A DNA stretch of 64,000 bases, taken from positions 16,958,910-17,022,909 of the forward strand of contig OY720350.1 in NCBI GenBank assembly GCA_963082975.1, written 5' to 3'. This DNA is from Labia minor (taxonomy: Eukaryota > Arthropoda > Insecta > Dermaptera > Spongiphoridae). The translations under genes and the position numbers were made by a program. The notes beneath the pieces were generated by a model. That model had not been told where the DNA came from. It saw only the letters and a program-made list of their open reading frames with translations, and ran no database searches. Shown here one piece after another: positions 42,201 to 58,000 of this stretch; position 1 is the stretch's first letter, and every line of letters starts with the position of its first letter.

Positions 42201-43100
42201 ATCTTAAAAATATTAAAAAAATATATTATTGATATTTCTGATGAATAATTATTTTTTATCCCGAAAACGGAGGGTCATCCTAGGATGACCTTTAATAATT
42301 TTTACGGTAAAATTAAAAAATGTAATTTTTAGAAAATAAATAAATTCGTTCATTTTACATTATAAAAATATTAAATAAATATATTATTGATATTTCTGAT
42401 GAATAATTATTTTTTTATGCCGAAAACGGAGGGTCATCCTACGATGACCTTTCATAATTTGTACGGTACAATTAAAAAATGAAATTTTTAGAAAATAAAT
42501 AATAAATTCGTTCATTTTACATCATAAAAATATTAAAAAAATATATTATTGATATTTCTGATGAATAATTATTGTTTTATGCCGAAAACGGAGGGTCATC
42601 CTAGGATGACCTTTCATAATTTTTACGGAAAAATTAAAAAATGTAATTTTTAGAAAATAAATAAATTCGTTCATTTTAGATCTTAAAAATATTAAAAAAA
42701 TATATTATTGATATTTCTGATGAATAATTATTTTTTTATGCCGAAAACGGAGGGTCATCCTACGATGACCTTTCATAATTTTTACGGTAAAATTAAAAAA
42801 TGTAATTTTTAGAAAATAAATAAATTCGTTCATTTTACATCATAAAAATATTAAAAAAATATATTATTGATATTTCTGATGAATAATTATTTTTTATCCC
42901 GAAAACGGAGGGTCATCCTAGGATGACCTTTCATAATTTTTACGGAAAAATTAAAAAATGAAATTTTTAGAAAATAAATAATAATTTCGTTGATTTTACA
43001 TCATAAAAATATGAAAAAAATATATTATTGATATTTCTGATGAATTATTATTTTTTTATGCCGAAAACGGAGGGTCATCCTACGATGACCTTTCATAATT
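33300..43100 (+). repeat. Array island lacking classes C, E, G and K
   Basis: Across this interval I find no GAAACTAAATAA (class C), no AAATGTATT (class E), no CATACTACG (class G) and no TTCGTTCG/GATCTTTCTG (class K), although all four are common on both sides. Class G is last seen at 30,876 and next at 44,363; class K is last seen at 32,175-32,336 and next at about 44,053. In their place are classes with TATCCC/CCTAGG, and K-like hybrids that keep CGGTGACC and TTGTACGG but have the ordinary TTCGTTCA box (36,024 and 36,095). This suggests a separately homogenised subarray. Confidence 0.75.
36350..42290 (+). repeat. Tandem 2,888-bp, 18-monomer HOR (two copies and a part)
   Basis: Copy one (about 36,350-39,238) and copy two (39,238-42,126) match at a constant 2,888 bp. 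The private marks agree: ATTTATGATG (38,065 and 40,953), TTTATGGCG (38,562 and 41,450), GTTGATATTAC (38,497 and 41,385) and GACCTTTAATAATT (37,153 and 40,041). A third copy begins at 42,126 and is lost by about 42,360. A shorter 2,245-bp register (14 monomers) links 36,252 and 36,349 to 38,497 and 38,594, so an older exchange lies within the unit. Confidence 0.85.
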
Positions 43101-46100
43101 TGTACGGTACAATTAAAAAATGAAATTTTTAGAAACTAAATAATAAATTCGTTCATTTTACATTATAAAAATATTAAATAAATATATTATTGATATTGCT
43201 GATGAATAATTATTTTTTTATGCCGAAAACGGAGGGTCATCCTACGATGACCTTTCATAATTTGTACGGTACAATTAAAAAATGAAATTTTTAGAAAATA
43301 AATAATAAATTCGTTCATTTTACATCATAAAAATATTAAAAAAATATATTATTGATATTTCTGATGAATAATTATTGTTTTATGCCGAAAACGGAGGGTC
43401 ATCCTAGGATGACCTTTCATAATTTTTACGGAAAAATTAAAAAATGAAATTTTTAGAAAATAAATAAATTCGTTCATTTTACATCATAAAAATATTAAAT
43501 AAATGTATTATTGATATTTCTGATGAATAATTATTTTTTTATGCCGAAAACGGAGGGTCATCCTACGATGACCTTTCATAATTTTTACGGTAAAATTAAA
43601 AAATGTAATTTTTAGAAAATAAATAAATTCGTTCATTTTACATCATAAAAATATTAAAAAAATATATTATTGATATTTCTGATGAATAATTATTTTTTAT
43701 CCCGAAAACGGAGGGTCATCCTAGGATGACCTTTCATAATTTTTACGGAAAAATTAAAAAATGAAATTTTTAGAAAATAAATAATAATTTCGTTGATTTT
43801 ACATCATAAAAATACGAAAAAAATATATTATTGATATTTCTGATGAATTATTATTTTTTATCCCGAAAACGGAGGGTCATCCTAGGATGACCTTTCATAA
43901 TTTTTACGGTAAAATTAAAAAATGTAATTTTTAGAAAATAAATAAATTCGTTCATTTTACATTATAAAAATATTAAATAAATATATTATTGATATTTCTG
44001 ATGAATAATTATTTTTTTATGCCGAAAACGGAGGGTCATCCTACGGTGACCTTTCATAATTTGTACGGTACAATTAAAAAATGAAATTTTTAGGAAATAA
44101 ATAATAAATTCGTTCGTTTTACATCATAAAAATATTAAAAAAATATATTATTGATCTTTCTGATGAATAATTATTTTTTTATGCCGAAAACGGAGGGTCA
44201 TCCTACGATGACCTTTCATAATTTTTACGGTACAATTAAAAAATGAAATTTTTAGAAAATAAATAATAAATTCGTTCATTTTACATCATAAAAATATTAA
44301 AAAAATATATTATTGATATTTCTGATGAATAATTATTGTTTTATGCCGAAAACGGAGGGTCATACTACGATGACCTTTCATAATTTTTACGGTACAATTA
44401 AAAAATGAAATTTTTAGAAAATAAATAATAAATTCGTTCATTTTAGATCTTAAAAATATTAAAAAAATATATTATTGATATTTCTGATGAATAATTATTT
44501 TTTATCCCGAAAACGGAGGGTCATCCTAGGATGACCTTTCATAATTTTTACGGTAAAATTAAAAAATGTAATTTTTAGAAAATAAATAAATTCGTTCATT
44601 TTACATTATAAAAATATTAAATAAATATATTATTGATATTTCTGATGAATAATTATTTTTTTATGCCGAAAACGGAGGGTCATCCTACGATGACCTTTCA
44701 TAATTTGTACGGTACAATTAAAAAATGAAATTTTTAGAAACTAAATAATAAATTCGTTCATTTTACATTATAAAAATATTAAATAAATATATTATTGATA
44801 TTGCTGATGAATAATTATTTTTTTATGCCGAAAACGGAGGGTCATCCTACGATGACCTTTCATAATTTGTACGGTACAATTAAAAAATGAAATTTTTAGA
44901 AAATAAATAATAAATTCGTTCATTTTACATCATAAAAATATTAAAAAAATATATTATTGATATTTCTGATGAATAATTATTGTTTTATGCCGAAAACGGA
45001 GGGTCATCCTAGGATGACCTTTCATAATTTTTACGGAAAAATTAAAAAATGAAATTTTTAGAAAATAAATAAATTCGTTCATTTTACATCATAAAAATAT
45101 TAAATAAATGTATTATTGATATTTCTGATGAATAATTATTTTTTTATGCCGAAAACGGAGGGTCATCCTACGATGACCTTTCATAATTTTTACGGTACAA
45201 TTAAAAAATGAAATTTTTAGAAAATAAATAATAAATTCGTTCATTTTACATCATAAAAATATTAAAAAAATATATTATTGATATTTCTGATGAATAATTA
45301 TTGTTTTATGCCGAAAACGGAGGGTCATCCTACGATGACCTTTCATAATTTTTACGGTACAATTAAAAAATGAAATTTTTAGAAAATAAATAATAAATTC
45401 GTTCATTTTAGATCTTAAAAATATTAAAAAAATATATTATTGATATTTCTGATGAATAATTATTTTTTATCCCGAAAACGGAGGGTCATCCTAGGATGAC
45501 CTTTCATAATTTTTACGGAAAAATTAAAAAATGAAATTTTTAGGAAATAAATAATAAATTCGTTCATTTTACATTATAAAAATATTAAATAAATATATTA
45601 TTGATATTTCTGATGAATAATTATTTTTTTATGCCGAAAACGGAGGGTCATCCTACGGTGACCTTTCATAATTTGTACGGTACAATTAAAAAATGAAATT
45701 TTTAGGAAATAAATAATAAATTCGTTCGTTTTACATCATAAAAATATTAAAAAAATATATTATTGATCTTTCTGATGAATAATTATTTTTTTATGCCGAA
45801 AACGGAGGGTCATCCTACGATGACCTTTCATAATTTTTACGGTACAATTAAAAAATGAAATTTTTAGAAAATAAATAATAAATTCGTTCATTTTACATCA
45901 TAAAAATATTAAAAAAATATATTATTGATATTTCTGATGAATAATTATCGTTTTATGCCGAAAACGGAGGGTCATACTACGATGACCTTTCATAATTTTT
46001 ACGGTACAATTAAAAAATGAAATTTTTAGAAAATAAATAATAAATTCGTTCATTTTAGATCTTAAAAATATTAAAAAAATATATTATTGATATTTCTGAT

Positions 46101-49100
46101 GAATAATTATTTTTTATCCCGAAAACGGAGGGTCATCCTAGGATGACCTTTCATAATTTTTACGGTAAAATTAAAAAATGTAATTTTTAGAAAATAAATA
46201 AATTCGTTCATTTTACATTATAAAAATATTAAATAAATATATTATTGATATTTCTGATGAATAATTATTTTTTTATGCCGAAAACGGAGGGTCATCCTAC
46301 GATGACCTTTCATAATTTGTACGGTACAATTAAAAAATGAAATTTTTAGAAAATAAATAATAAATTCGTTCATTTTACATCATAAAAATATTAAAAAAAT
46401 ATATTATTGATATTTCTGATGAATAATTATTGTTTTATGCCGAAAACGGAGGGTCATCCTAGGATGACCTTTCATAATTTTTACGGTACAATTAAAAAAT
46501 GAAATTTTTAGAAAATAAATAATAAATTCGTTCATTTTAGATCTTAAAAATATTAAAAAAATATATTATTGATATTTCTGATGAATAATTATTTTTTATC
46601 CCGAAAACGGAGGGTCATCCTAGGATGACCTTTAATAATTTTTACGGTAAAATTAAAAAATGTAATTTTTAGAAAATAAATAAATTCGTTCATTTTACAT
46701 TATAAAAATATTAAATAAATATATTATTGATATTTCTGATGAATAATTATTTTTTTATGCCGAAAACGGAGGGTCATCCTACGATGACCTTTCATAATTT
46801 GTACGGTACAATTAAAAAATGAAATTTTTAGAAAATAAATAATAAATTCGTTCATTTTACATCATAAAAATATTAAAAAAATATATTATTGATATTTCTG
46901 ATGAATAATTATTGTTTTATGCCGAAAACGGAGGGTCATCCTAGGATGACCTTTCATAATTTTTACGGAAAATTTAAAAAATGTAATTTTTAGAAAATAA
47001 ATAAATTCGTTCATTTTAGATCTTAAAAATATTAAAAAAATATATTATTGATATTTCTGATGAATAATTATTTTTTTATGCCGAAAACGGAGGGTCATCC
47101 TACGATGACCTTTCATAATTTTTACGGTAAAATTAAAAAATGTAATTTTTAGAAAATAAATAAATTCGTTCATTTTACATCATAAAAATATTAAAAAAAT
47201 ATATTATTGATATTTCTGATGAATAATTATTTTTTATCCCGAAAACGGAGGGTCATCCTAGGATGACCTTTCATAATTTTTACGGAAAAATTAAAAAATG
47301 AAATTTTTAGAAAATAAATAATAATTTCGTTGATTTTACATCATAAAAATATGAAAAAAATATATTATTGATATTTCTGATGAATTATTATTTTTTATCC
47401 CGAAAACGGAGGGTCATCCTAGGATGACCTTTCATAATTTTTACGGTAAAATTAAAAAATGTAATTTTTAGAAAATAAATAAATTCGTTCATTTTACATT
47501 ATAAAAATATTAAATAAATATATTATTGATATTTCTGATGAATAATTATTTTTTTATGCCGAAAACGGAGGGTCATCCTACGGTGACCTTTCATAATTTG
47601 TACGGTACAATTAAAAAATGAAATTTTTAGGAAATAAATAATAAATTCGTTCGTTTTACATCATAAAAATATTAAAAAAATATATTATTGATCTTTCTGA
47701 TGAATAATTATTTTTTTATGCCGAAAACGGAGGGTCATCCTACGATGACCTTTCATAATTTTTACGGTACAATTAAAAAATGAAATTTTTAGAAAATAAA
47801 TAATAAATTCGTTCATTTTACATCATAAAAATATTAAAAAAATATATTATTGATATTTCTGATGAATAATTATTGTTTTATGCCGAAAACGGAGGGTCAT
47901 ACTACGATGACCTTTCATAATTTTTACGGTACAATTAAAAAATGAAATTTTTAGAAAATAAATAATAAATTCGTTCATTTTAGATCTTAAAAATATTAAA
48001 AAAATATATTATTGATATTTCTGATGAATAATTATTTTTTATCCCGAAAACGGAGGGTCATCCTAGGATGACCTTTCATAATTTTTACGGTAAAATTAAA
48101 AAATGTAATTTTTAGAAAATAAATAAATTCGTTCATTTTACATTATAAAAATATTAAATAAATATATTATTGATATTTCTGATGAATAATTATTTTTTTA
48201 TGCCGAAAACGGAGGGTCATCCTACGATGACCTTTCATAATTTGTACGGTATAATTAAAAAATGAAATTTTTAGAAACTAAATAATAAATTCGTTCATTT
48301 TACATTATAAAAATATTAAATAAATATATTATTGATATTGCTGATGAATAATTATTTTTTTATGCCGAAAACGGAGGGTCATCCTACGATGACCTTTCAT
48401 AATTTGTACGGTACAATTAAAAAATGAAATTTTTAGAAAATAAATAATAAATTCGTTCATTTTACATCATAAAAATATTAAAAAAATATATTATTGATAT
48501 TTCTGATGAATAATTATTGTTTTATGCTGAAAACGGAGGGTCATCCTACGATGACCTTTCATAATTTTTACGGAAAAATTAAAAAATGAAATTTTTAGAA
48601 AATAAATAAATTCGTTCATTTTACATCATAAAAATATTAAATAAATGTATTATTGATATTTCTGATGAATAATTATTTTTTTATGCCGAAAACGGAGGGT
48701 CATCCTACGATGACCTTTCATAATTTTTACGGTAAAATTAAAAAATGTAATTTTTAGAAAATAAATAAATTCGTTCATTTTACATCATAAAAATATTAAA
48801 AAAATATATTATTGATATTTCTGATGAATAATTATTTTTTATCCCGAAAACGGAGGGTCATCCTAGGATGACCTTTCATAATTTTTACGGAAAAATTAAA
48901 AAATGAAATTTTTAGAAAATAAATAATAATTTCGTTGATTTTACATCATAAAAATATGAAAAAAATATATTATTGATATTTCTGATGAATTATTATTTTT
49001 TATCCCGAAAACGGAGGGTCATCCTAGGATGACCTTTCATAATTTTTACGGTAAAATTAAAAAATGTAATTTTTAGAAAATAAATAAATTCGTTCATTTT

Positions 49101-52000
49101 ACATTATAAAAATATTAAATAAATATATTATTGATATTTCTGATGAATAATTATTTTTTTATGCCGAAAACGGAGGGTCATCCTACGGTGACCTTTCATA
49201 ATTTGTACGGTACAATTAAAAAATGAAATTTTTAGGAAATAAATAATAAATTCGTTCGTTTTACATCATAAAAATATTAAAAAAATATATTATTGATCTT
49301 TCTGATGAATAATTATTTTTTTATGCCGAAAACGGAGGGTCATCCTACGATGACCTTTCATAATTTTTACGGTACAATTAAAAAATGAAATTTTTAGAAA
49401 ATAAATAATAAATTCGTTCATTTTACATCATAAAAATATTAAAAAAATATATTATTGATATTTCTGATGAATAATTATTGTTTTATGCCGAAAACGGAGG
49501 GTCATACTACGATGACCTTTCATAATTTTTACGGTACAATTAAAAAATGAAATTTTTAGAAAATAAATAATAAATTCGTTCATTTTAGATCTTAAAAATA
49601 TTAAAAAAATATATTATTGATATTTCTGATGAATAATTATTTTTTATCCCGAAAACGGAGGGTCATCCTAGGATGACCTTTCATAATTTTTACGGTAAAA
49701 TTAAAAAATGTAATTTTTAGAAAATAAATAAATTCGTTCATTTTACATTATAAAAATATTAAATAAATATATTATTGATATTTCTGATGAATAATTATTT
49801 TTTTATGCCGAAAACGGAGGGTCATCCTACGATGACCTTTCATAATTTGTACGGTACAATTAAAAAATGAAATTTTTAGAAACTAAATAATAAATTCGTT
49901 CATTTTACATTATAAAAATATTAAATAAATATATTATTGATATTGCTGATGAATAATTATTTTTTTATGCCGAAAACGGAGGGTCATCCTACGATGACCT
50001 TTCATAATTTGTACGGTACAATTAAAAAATGAAATTTTTAGAAAATAAATAATAAATTCGTTCATTTTACATCATAAAAATATTAAAAAAATATATTATT
50101 GATATTTCTGATGAATAATTATTGTTTTATGCCGAAAACGGAGGGTCATCCTAGGATAACCTTTCATAATTTTTACGGAAAAATTAAAAAATGAAATTTT
50201 TAGAAAATAAATAAATTCGTTCATTTTACATCATAAAAATATTAAATAAATGTATTATTGATATTTCTGATGAATAATTATTTTTTTATGCCGAAAACGG
50301 AGGGTCATCCTACGATGACCTTTCATAATTTTTACGGTACAATTAAAAAATGAAATTTTTAGAAAATAAATAATAAATTCGTTCATTTTACATCATAAAA
50401 ATATTAAAAAAATATATTATTGATATTTCTGATGAATAATTATTGTTTTATGCCGAAAACGGAGGGTCATCCTACGATGACCTTTCATAATTTTTACGGT
50501 ACAATTAAAAAATGAAATTTTTAGAAAATAAATAATAAATTCGTTCATTTTAGATCTTAAAAATATTAAAAAAATATATTATTGATATTTCTGATGATTA
50601 ATTATTTTTTATCCCGAAAACGGAGGGTCATCCTAGGATGACCTTTCATAATTTTTACGGAAAAATTAAAAAATGAAATTTTTAGGAAATAAATAATAAA
50701 TTCGTTCATTTTACATTATAAAAATATTAAATAAATATATTATTGATATTTCTGATGAATAATTATTTTTTTATGCCGAAAACGGAGGGTCATCCTAGGA
50801 TGACCTTTCATAATTTTTACGGTAAAATTAAAAAATGTAATTTTTAGAAAATAAATAAATTCGTTCATTTTACATTATAAAAATATTAAATAAATATATT
50901 ATTGATATTTCTGATGAATAATTATTGTTTTATGCCGAAAACGGAGGGTCATCCTAGGATGACCTTTCATAATTTTTACGGAAAAATTAAAAAATGAAAT
51001 TTTTAGAAAATAAATAAATTCGTTCATTTTACATCATAAAAATATTAAATAAATATATTATTGATATTGCTGATGAATAATTATTTTTTTATGCCGAAAA
51101 CGGAGGGTCATCCTACGATGACCTTTCATAATTTGTACGGTACAATTAAAAAATGAAATTTTTAGAAAATAAATAATAAATTCGTTCATTTTACATCATA
51201 AAAATATTAAAAAAATATATTATTGATATTTCTGATGAATAATTATTGTTTTATGCCGAAAACGGAGGGTCATCCTAGGATGACCTTTCATAATTTTTAC
51301 GGAAAAATTAAAAAATGAAATTTTTAGAAAATAAATAAATTCGTTCATTTTACATCATAAAAATATTAAATAAATGTATTATTGATATTTCTGATGAATA
51401 ATTATTTTTTTATGCCGAAAACGGAGGGTCATCCTACGATGACCTTTCATAATTTTTACGGTACAATTAAAAAATGAAATTTTTAGAAAATAAATAATAA
51501 ATTCGTTCATTTTACATCATAAAAATATTAAAAAAATATATTATTGATATTTCTGATGAATAATTATTGTTTTATGCCGAAAACGGAGGGTCATCCTACG
51601 ATGACCTTTCATAATTTTTACGGTACAATTAAAAAATGAAATTTTTAGAAAATAAATAATAAATTCGTTCATTTTAGATCTTAAAAATATTAAAAAAATA
51701 TATTATTGATATTTCTGATGAATAATTATTTTTTATCCCGAAAACGGAGGGTCATCCTAGGATGACCTTTCATAATTTTTACGGAAAAATTAAAAAATGA
51801 AATTTTTAGGAAATAAATAATAAATTCGTTCATTTTACATTATAAAAATATTAAATAAATATATTATTGATATTTCTGATGAATAATTATTTTTTTATGC
51901 CGAAAACGGAGGGTCATCCTACGATGACCTTTCATAATTTGTACGGTACAATTAAAAAATGAAATTTTTAGAAAATAAATAATAAATTCGTTCATTTTAC
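42126..52000 (+). repeat. Satellite stretch with return of the standard HOR core
   Basis: Ordinary classes reappear from about 43.1 kb. TACTACG (class G) monomers at 44,363, 45,975, 47,900 and 49,505 mark four HOR copies spaced 1,612, 1,925 and 1,605 bp, which is 10, 12 and 10 monomers. Another register of 4,340 bp links the GACCTTTAATAATT variant at 42,286 and 46,626. Isolated private changes include AATACGAAA near 43,814, TTATCGTTTT near 45,948 and ATGCTGAAAA near 48,527. No non-satellite sequence is present. Confidence 0.75.
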
Positions 52001-55000
52001 ACCATAAAAATATTAAAAAAATATATTATTGATATTTCTGATGAATAATTATTGTTTTATGCCGAAAACGGAGCGTCATCCTAGGATGACCTTTCATAAT
52101 TTTTACGGAAAAATTAAAAAATGAAATTTTTAGAAAATAAATAAATTCGTTCATTTTACATCATAAAAATATTAAATAAATATATTATTGATATTTCTGA
52201 TGAATAATTATTTTTTTATGCCGAAAACGGAGGGTCATCCTACGATGACCTTTCATAATTTTTACGGTACAATTAAAAAATGAAATTTTTAGAAAATAAA
52301 TAATAAATTCGTTCATTTTAGATCTTAAAAATATTAAAAAAATATATTATTGATATTTCTGATGAATAATTATTTTTTATCCCGAAAACGGAGGGTCATC
52401 CTAGGATACCCTTCATAATTTTTACGGAAAAATTAAAAAATGAAATTTTTAGAAAATAAATAAATTCGTTCATTTTACATCATAAAAATATTAAATAAAT
52501 ATATTATTGATATTTCTGATGAATAATTATTTTTTTATGCCGAAAACGGAGGGTCATCCTACGATGACCTTTCATAATTTTTACGGAAAAATTAAAAAAT
52601 GAAATTTTTAGTAAATAAATAATAAATTCGTTGATTTTACATCATAAAAATATGAAAAAAATATATTATTGATATTTCTGATGAATAATTATTTTTTATC
52701 CCGAAAACGGAGGGTCATCCTAGGATGACCTTTCATAATTTTTACGGTAAAATTAAAAAATGTAATTTTTAGAAAATAAATAAATGCGTTCATTTTACAT
52801 CATAAAAATATTAAATAAATGTATTATTGATATTTCTGATGAATAATTATTTTTTTATGCCGAAAACGGAGGGTCATCCTACGATGACCTTTCATAATTT
52901 TTACGGTACAATTAAAAAATGAAATTTTTAGAAAATAAATAATAAATTCGTTCATTTTACATCATAAAAATATTAAAAAAATATATTATTGATATTTCTG
53001 ATGAATAATTATTGTTTTATGCCGAAAACGGAGGGTCATCCTACGATGACCTTTCATAATTTTTACGGTACAATTAAAAAATGAAATTTTTAGAAAATAA
53101 ATAATAAATTCGTTCATTTTACATCATAAAAATATTAAAAAAATATATTATTGATATTTCTGATGAATAATTATTGTTTTATGCCGAAAACGGAGGGTCA
53201 TACTACGATGACCTTTCATAATTTTTACGGTACAATTAAAAAATGAAATTTTTAGAAAATAAATAATAAATTCGTTCATTTTAGATCTTAAAAATATTAA
53301 AAAAATATATTATTGATATTTCTGATGAATAATTATTTTTTATCCCGAAAACGGAGGGTCATCCTAGGATGACCTTTCATAATTTTTACGGTAAAATTAA
53401 AAAATGTAATTTTTAGAAAATAAATAAATTCGTTCATTTTACATTATAAAAATATTAAATAAATATATTATTGATATTTCTGATGAATAATTATTTTTTT
53501 ATGCCGAAAACGGAGGGTCATCCTACGATGACCTTTCATAATTTGTACGGTACAATTAAAAAATGAAATTTTTAGAAACTAAATAATAAATTCGTTCATT
53601 TTACATTATAAAAATATTAAATAAATATATTATTGATATTGCTGATGAATAATTATTTTTTTATGCCGAAAACGGAGGGTCATCCTACGATGACCTTTCA
53701 TAATTTGTACGGTACAATTAAAAAATGAAATTTTTAGAAAATAAATAATAAATTCGTTCATTTTACATCATAAAAATATTAAAAAAATATATTATTGATA
53801 TTTCTGATGAATAATTATTTTTTTATGCCGAAAACGGAGGGTCATCCTACGATGACCTTTCATAATTTTTACGGAAAAATTAAAAAATGAAATTTTTAGT
53901 AAATAAATAATAAATTCGTTGATTTTACATCATAAAAATATTAAAAAAATATATTATTGATATTTCTGATGAATAATTATTTTTTATCCCGAAAACGGAG
54001 GGTCATCCTAGGATGACCTTTCATAATTTTTACGGTAAAATTAAAAAATGTAATTTTTAGAAAATAAATAAATTCGTTCATTTTACATTATAAAAATATT
54101 AAATAAATATATTATTGATATTTCTGATGAATAATTATTTTTTTATGCCGAAAACGGAGGGTCATCCTACGGTGACCTTTCATAATTTGTACGGTACAAT
54201 TAAAAAATGAAATTTTTAGGAAATAAATAATAAATTCGTTCGTTTTACATCATAAAAATATTAAAAAAAGATATTATTGATCTTTCTGATGAATAATTAT
54301 TTTTTTATTCCGAAAACGGAGGGTCATCCTACGATGACCTTTCATAATTTTTACGGTACAATTAAAAAATGAAATTTTTAGAAAATAAATAATAAATTCG
54401 TTCATTTTACATCATAAAAATATTAAAAAAATATATTATTGATATTTCTGATGAATAATTATTGTTTTATGCCGAAAACGGAGGGTCATACTACGATGAC
54501 CTTTCATAATTTTTACGGTACAATTAAAAAATGAAATTTTTAGAAAATAAATAATAAATTCGTTCATTTTAGATCTTAAAAATATTAAAAAAATATATTA
54601 TTGATATTTCTGATGAATAATTATTTTTTATCCCGAAAACGGAGGGTCATCCTAGGATGACCTTTCATAATTTTTACGGAAAAATTAAAAAATGAAATTT
54701 TTAGGAAATAAATAATAAATTCGTTCATTTTACATTATAAAAATATTAAATAAATATATTATTGATATTTCTGATGAATAATTATTTTTTTATGCCGAAA
54801 ACGGAGGGTCATCCTACGATGACCTTTCATAATTTGTACGGTACAATTAAAAAATGAAATTTTTAGAAAATAAATAATAAATTCGTTCATTTTACACCAT
54901 AAAAATATTAAAAAAATATATTATTGATATTTCTGATGAATAATTATTGTTTTATGCCGAAAACGGAGGGTCATCCTAGGATGACCTTTCATAATTTTTA

Positions 55001-58000
55001 CGGAAAAATTAAAAAATGAAATTTTTAGAAAATAAATAAATTCGTTCATTTTACATCATAAAAATATTAAATAAATATATTATTGATATTTCTGATGAAT
55101 AATTATTTTTTTATGCCGAAAACGGAGGGTCATCCTACGATGACCTTTCATAATTTTTACGGTACAATTAAAAAATGAAATTTTTAGAAAATAAATAATA
55201 AATTCGTTCATTTTAGATCTTAAAAATATTAAAAAAATATATTATTGATATTTCTGATGAATAATTATTTTTTATCCCGAAAACGGAGGGTCATCCTAGG
55301 ATACCCTTCATAATTTTTACGGAAAAATTAAAAAATGAAATTTTTAGAAAATAAATAAATTCGTTCATTTTACATCATAAAAATATTAAATAAATATATT
55401 ATTGATATTTCTGATGAATAATTATTTTTTTATGCCGAAAACGGAGGGTTATTCTACGATGACCTTTCATAATTTTTACGGAAAAATTAAAAAATGAAAT
55501 TTTTAGAAAATAAATAAATTCGTTCATTTTACATCATAAAAATATTAAATAAATGTATTATTGATATTTCTGATGAATAATTATTTTTTTATGCCGAAAA
55601 CGGAGGGTCATCCTACGATGACCTTTCATAATTTTTACGGTACAATTAAAAAATGAAATTTTTAGAAAATAAATAATAAATTCGTTCATTTTACATCATA
55701 AAAATATTAAAAAAATATATTATTGATATTTCTGATGAATAATTATTGTTTTATGCCGAAAACGGAGGGTCATCCTACGATGACCTTTCATAATTTTTAC
55801 GGTACAATTAAAAAATGAAATTTTTAGAAAATAAATAATAAATTCGTTCATTTTAGATCTTAAAAATATTAAAAAAATATATTATTGATATTTCTGATGA
55901 ATAATTATTTTTTATCCCGAAAACGGAGGGTCATCCTAGGATGACCTTTCATAATTTTTACGGAAAAATTAAAAAATGAAATTTTTACGAAATAAATAAT
56001 AAATTCGTTCATTTTACATTATAAAAATATTAAATAAATATATTATTGATATTTCTGATGAATAATTATTTTTTTATGCCGAAAACGGAGGGTCATCCTA
56101 CGATGACCTTTCATAATTTGTACGGTACAATTAAAAAATGAAATTTTTAGAAAATAAATAATAAATTCGTTCATTTTACACCATAAAAATATTAAAAAAA
56201 TATATTATTGATATTTCTGATGAATAATTATTGTTTTATGCCGAAAACGGAGGGTCATCCTAGGATGACCTTTCATAATTTTTACGGAAAAATTAAAAAA
56301 TGAAATTTTTAGAAAATAAATAAATTCGTTCATTTTACATCATAAAAATATTAAATAAATATATTATTGATATTTCTGATGAATAATTATTTTTTTATGC
56401 CGAAAACGGAGGGTCATCCTACGATGACCTTTCATAATTTTTACGGTACAATTAAAAAATGAAATTTTTAGAAAATAAATAATAAATTCGTTCATTTTAG
56501 ATCTTAAAAATATTAAAAAAATATATTATTGATATTTCTGATGAATAATTATTTTTTATCCCGAAAACGGAGGGTCATCCTAGGATACCATTCATAATTT
56601 TTACGGAAAAATTAAAAAATGAAATTTTTAGAAAATAAATAAATTCGTTCATTTTACATCATAAAAATATTAAATAAATATATTATTGATATTTCTGATG
56701 AATAATTATTTTTTTATGCCGAAAACGGAGGGTTATTCTATGATGACCTTTCATAATTTTTACGGTAAAATTAAAAAATGTAATTTTTAGAAATAAAATA
56801 ATAAATTCGTTCATTTTACATCATAAAAATATTAAAAAAATATATTATTGATATTTCTGATGAATAATTATTTTTTTATGCCGAAAACGGAGGGTCATCC
56901 TACGATGACCTTTCATAATTTTTACGGAAAAATTAAAAAATGAAATTTTTAGAAAATAAATAATAAATTCGTTGATTTTACATCATAAAAATATGAAAAA
57001 AATATATTATTGATATTTCTGATGAATAATTATTTTTTATCCCGAAAACGGAGGGTCATCCTAGGATGACCTTTCATAATTTTTACGGTAAAATTAAAAA
57101 ATGTAATTTTTAGAAAATAAATAAATTCGTTCATTTTACATTATAAAAATATTAAATAAATATATTATTGATATTTCTGATGAATAATTATTTTTTTATG
57201 CCGAAAACGGAGGGTCATCCTACGGTGACCTTTCATAATTTGTACGGTACAATTAAAAAATGAAATTTTTAGGAAATAAATAATAAATTCGTTCGTTTTA
57301 CATCATAAAAATATTAAAAAAATATATTATTGATCTTTCTGATGAATAATTATTTTTTTATGCCGAAAACGGAGGGTCATCCTACGATGACCTTTCATAA
57401 TTTTTACGGTACAATTAAAAAATGAAATTTTTAGAAAATAAATAATAAATTCGTTCATTTTACATCATAAAAATATTAAAAAAATATATTATTGATATTT
57501 CTGATGAATAATTATTGTTTTATGCCGAAAACGGAGGGTCATACTACGATGACCTTTCATAATTTTTACGGTACAATTAAAAAATGAAATTTTTAGAAAA
57601 TAAATAATAAATTCGTTCATTTTAGATCTTAAAAATATTAAAAAAATATATTATTGATATTTCTGATGAATAATTATTTTTTATCCCGAAAACGGAGGGT
57701 CATCCTAGGATGACCTTTCATAATTTTTACAGTAAAATTAAAAAATGTAATTTTTAGAAAATAAATAAATTCTTTCATTTTACATTATAAAAATATTAAA
57801 TAAATATATTATTGATATTTCTGATGAATAATTATTTTTTTATGCCGAAAACGGAGGGTCATCCTACGATGACCTTTCATAATTTGTACGGTACAATTAA
57901 AAAATGAAATTTTTAGAAACTAAATAATAAATTCGTTCATTTTACATTATAAAAATATTAAATAAATATATTATTGATATTGCTGATGAATAATTATTTT

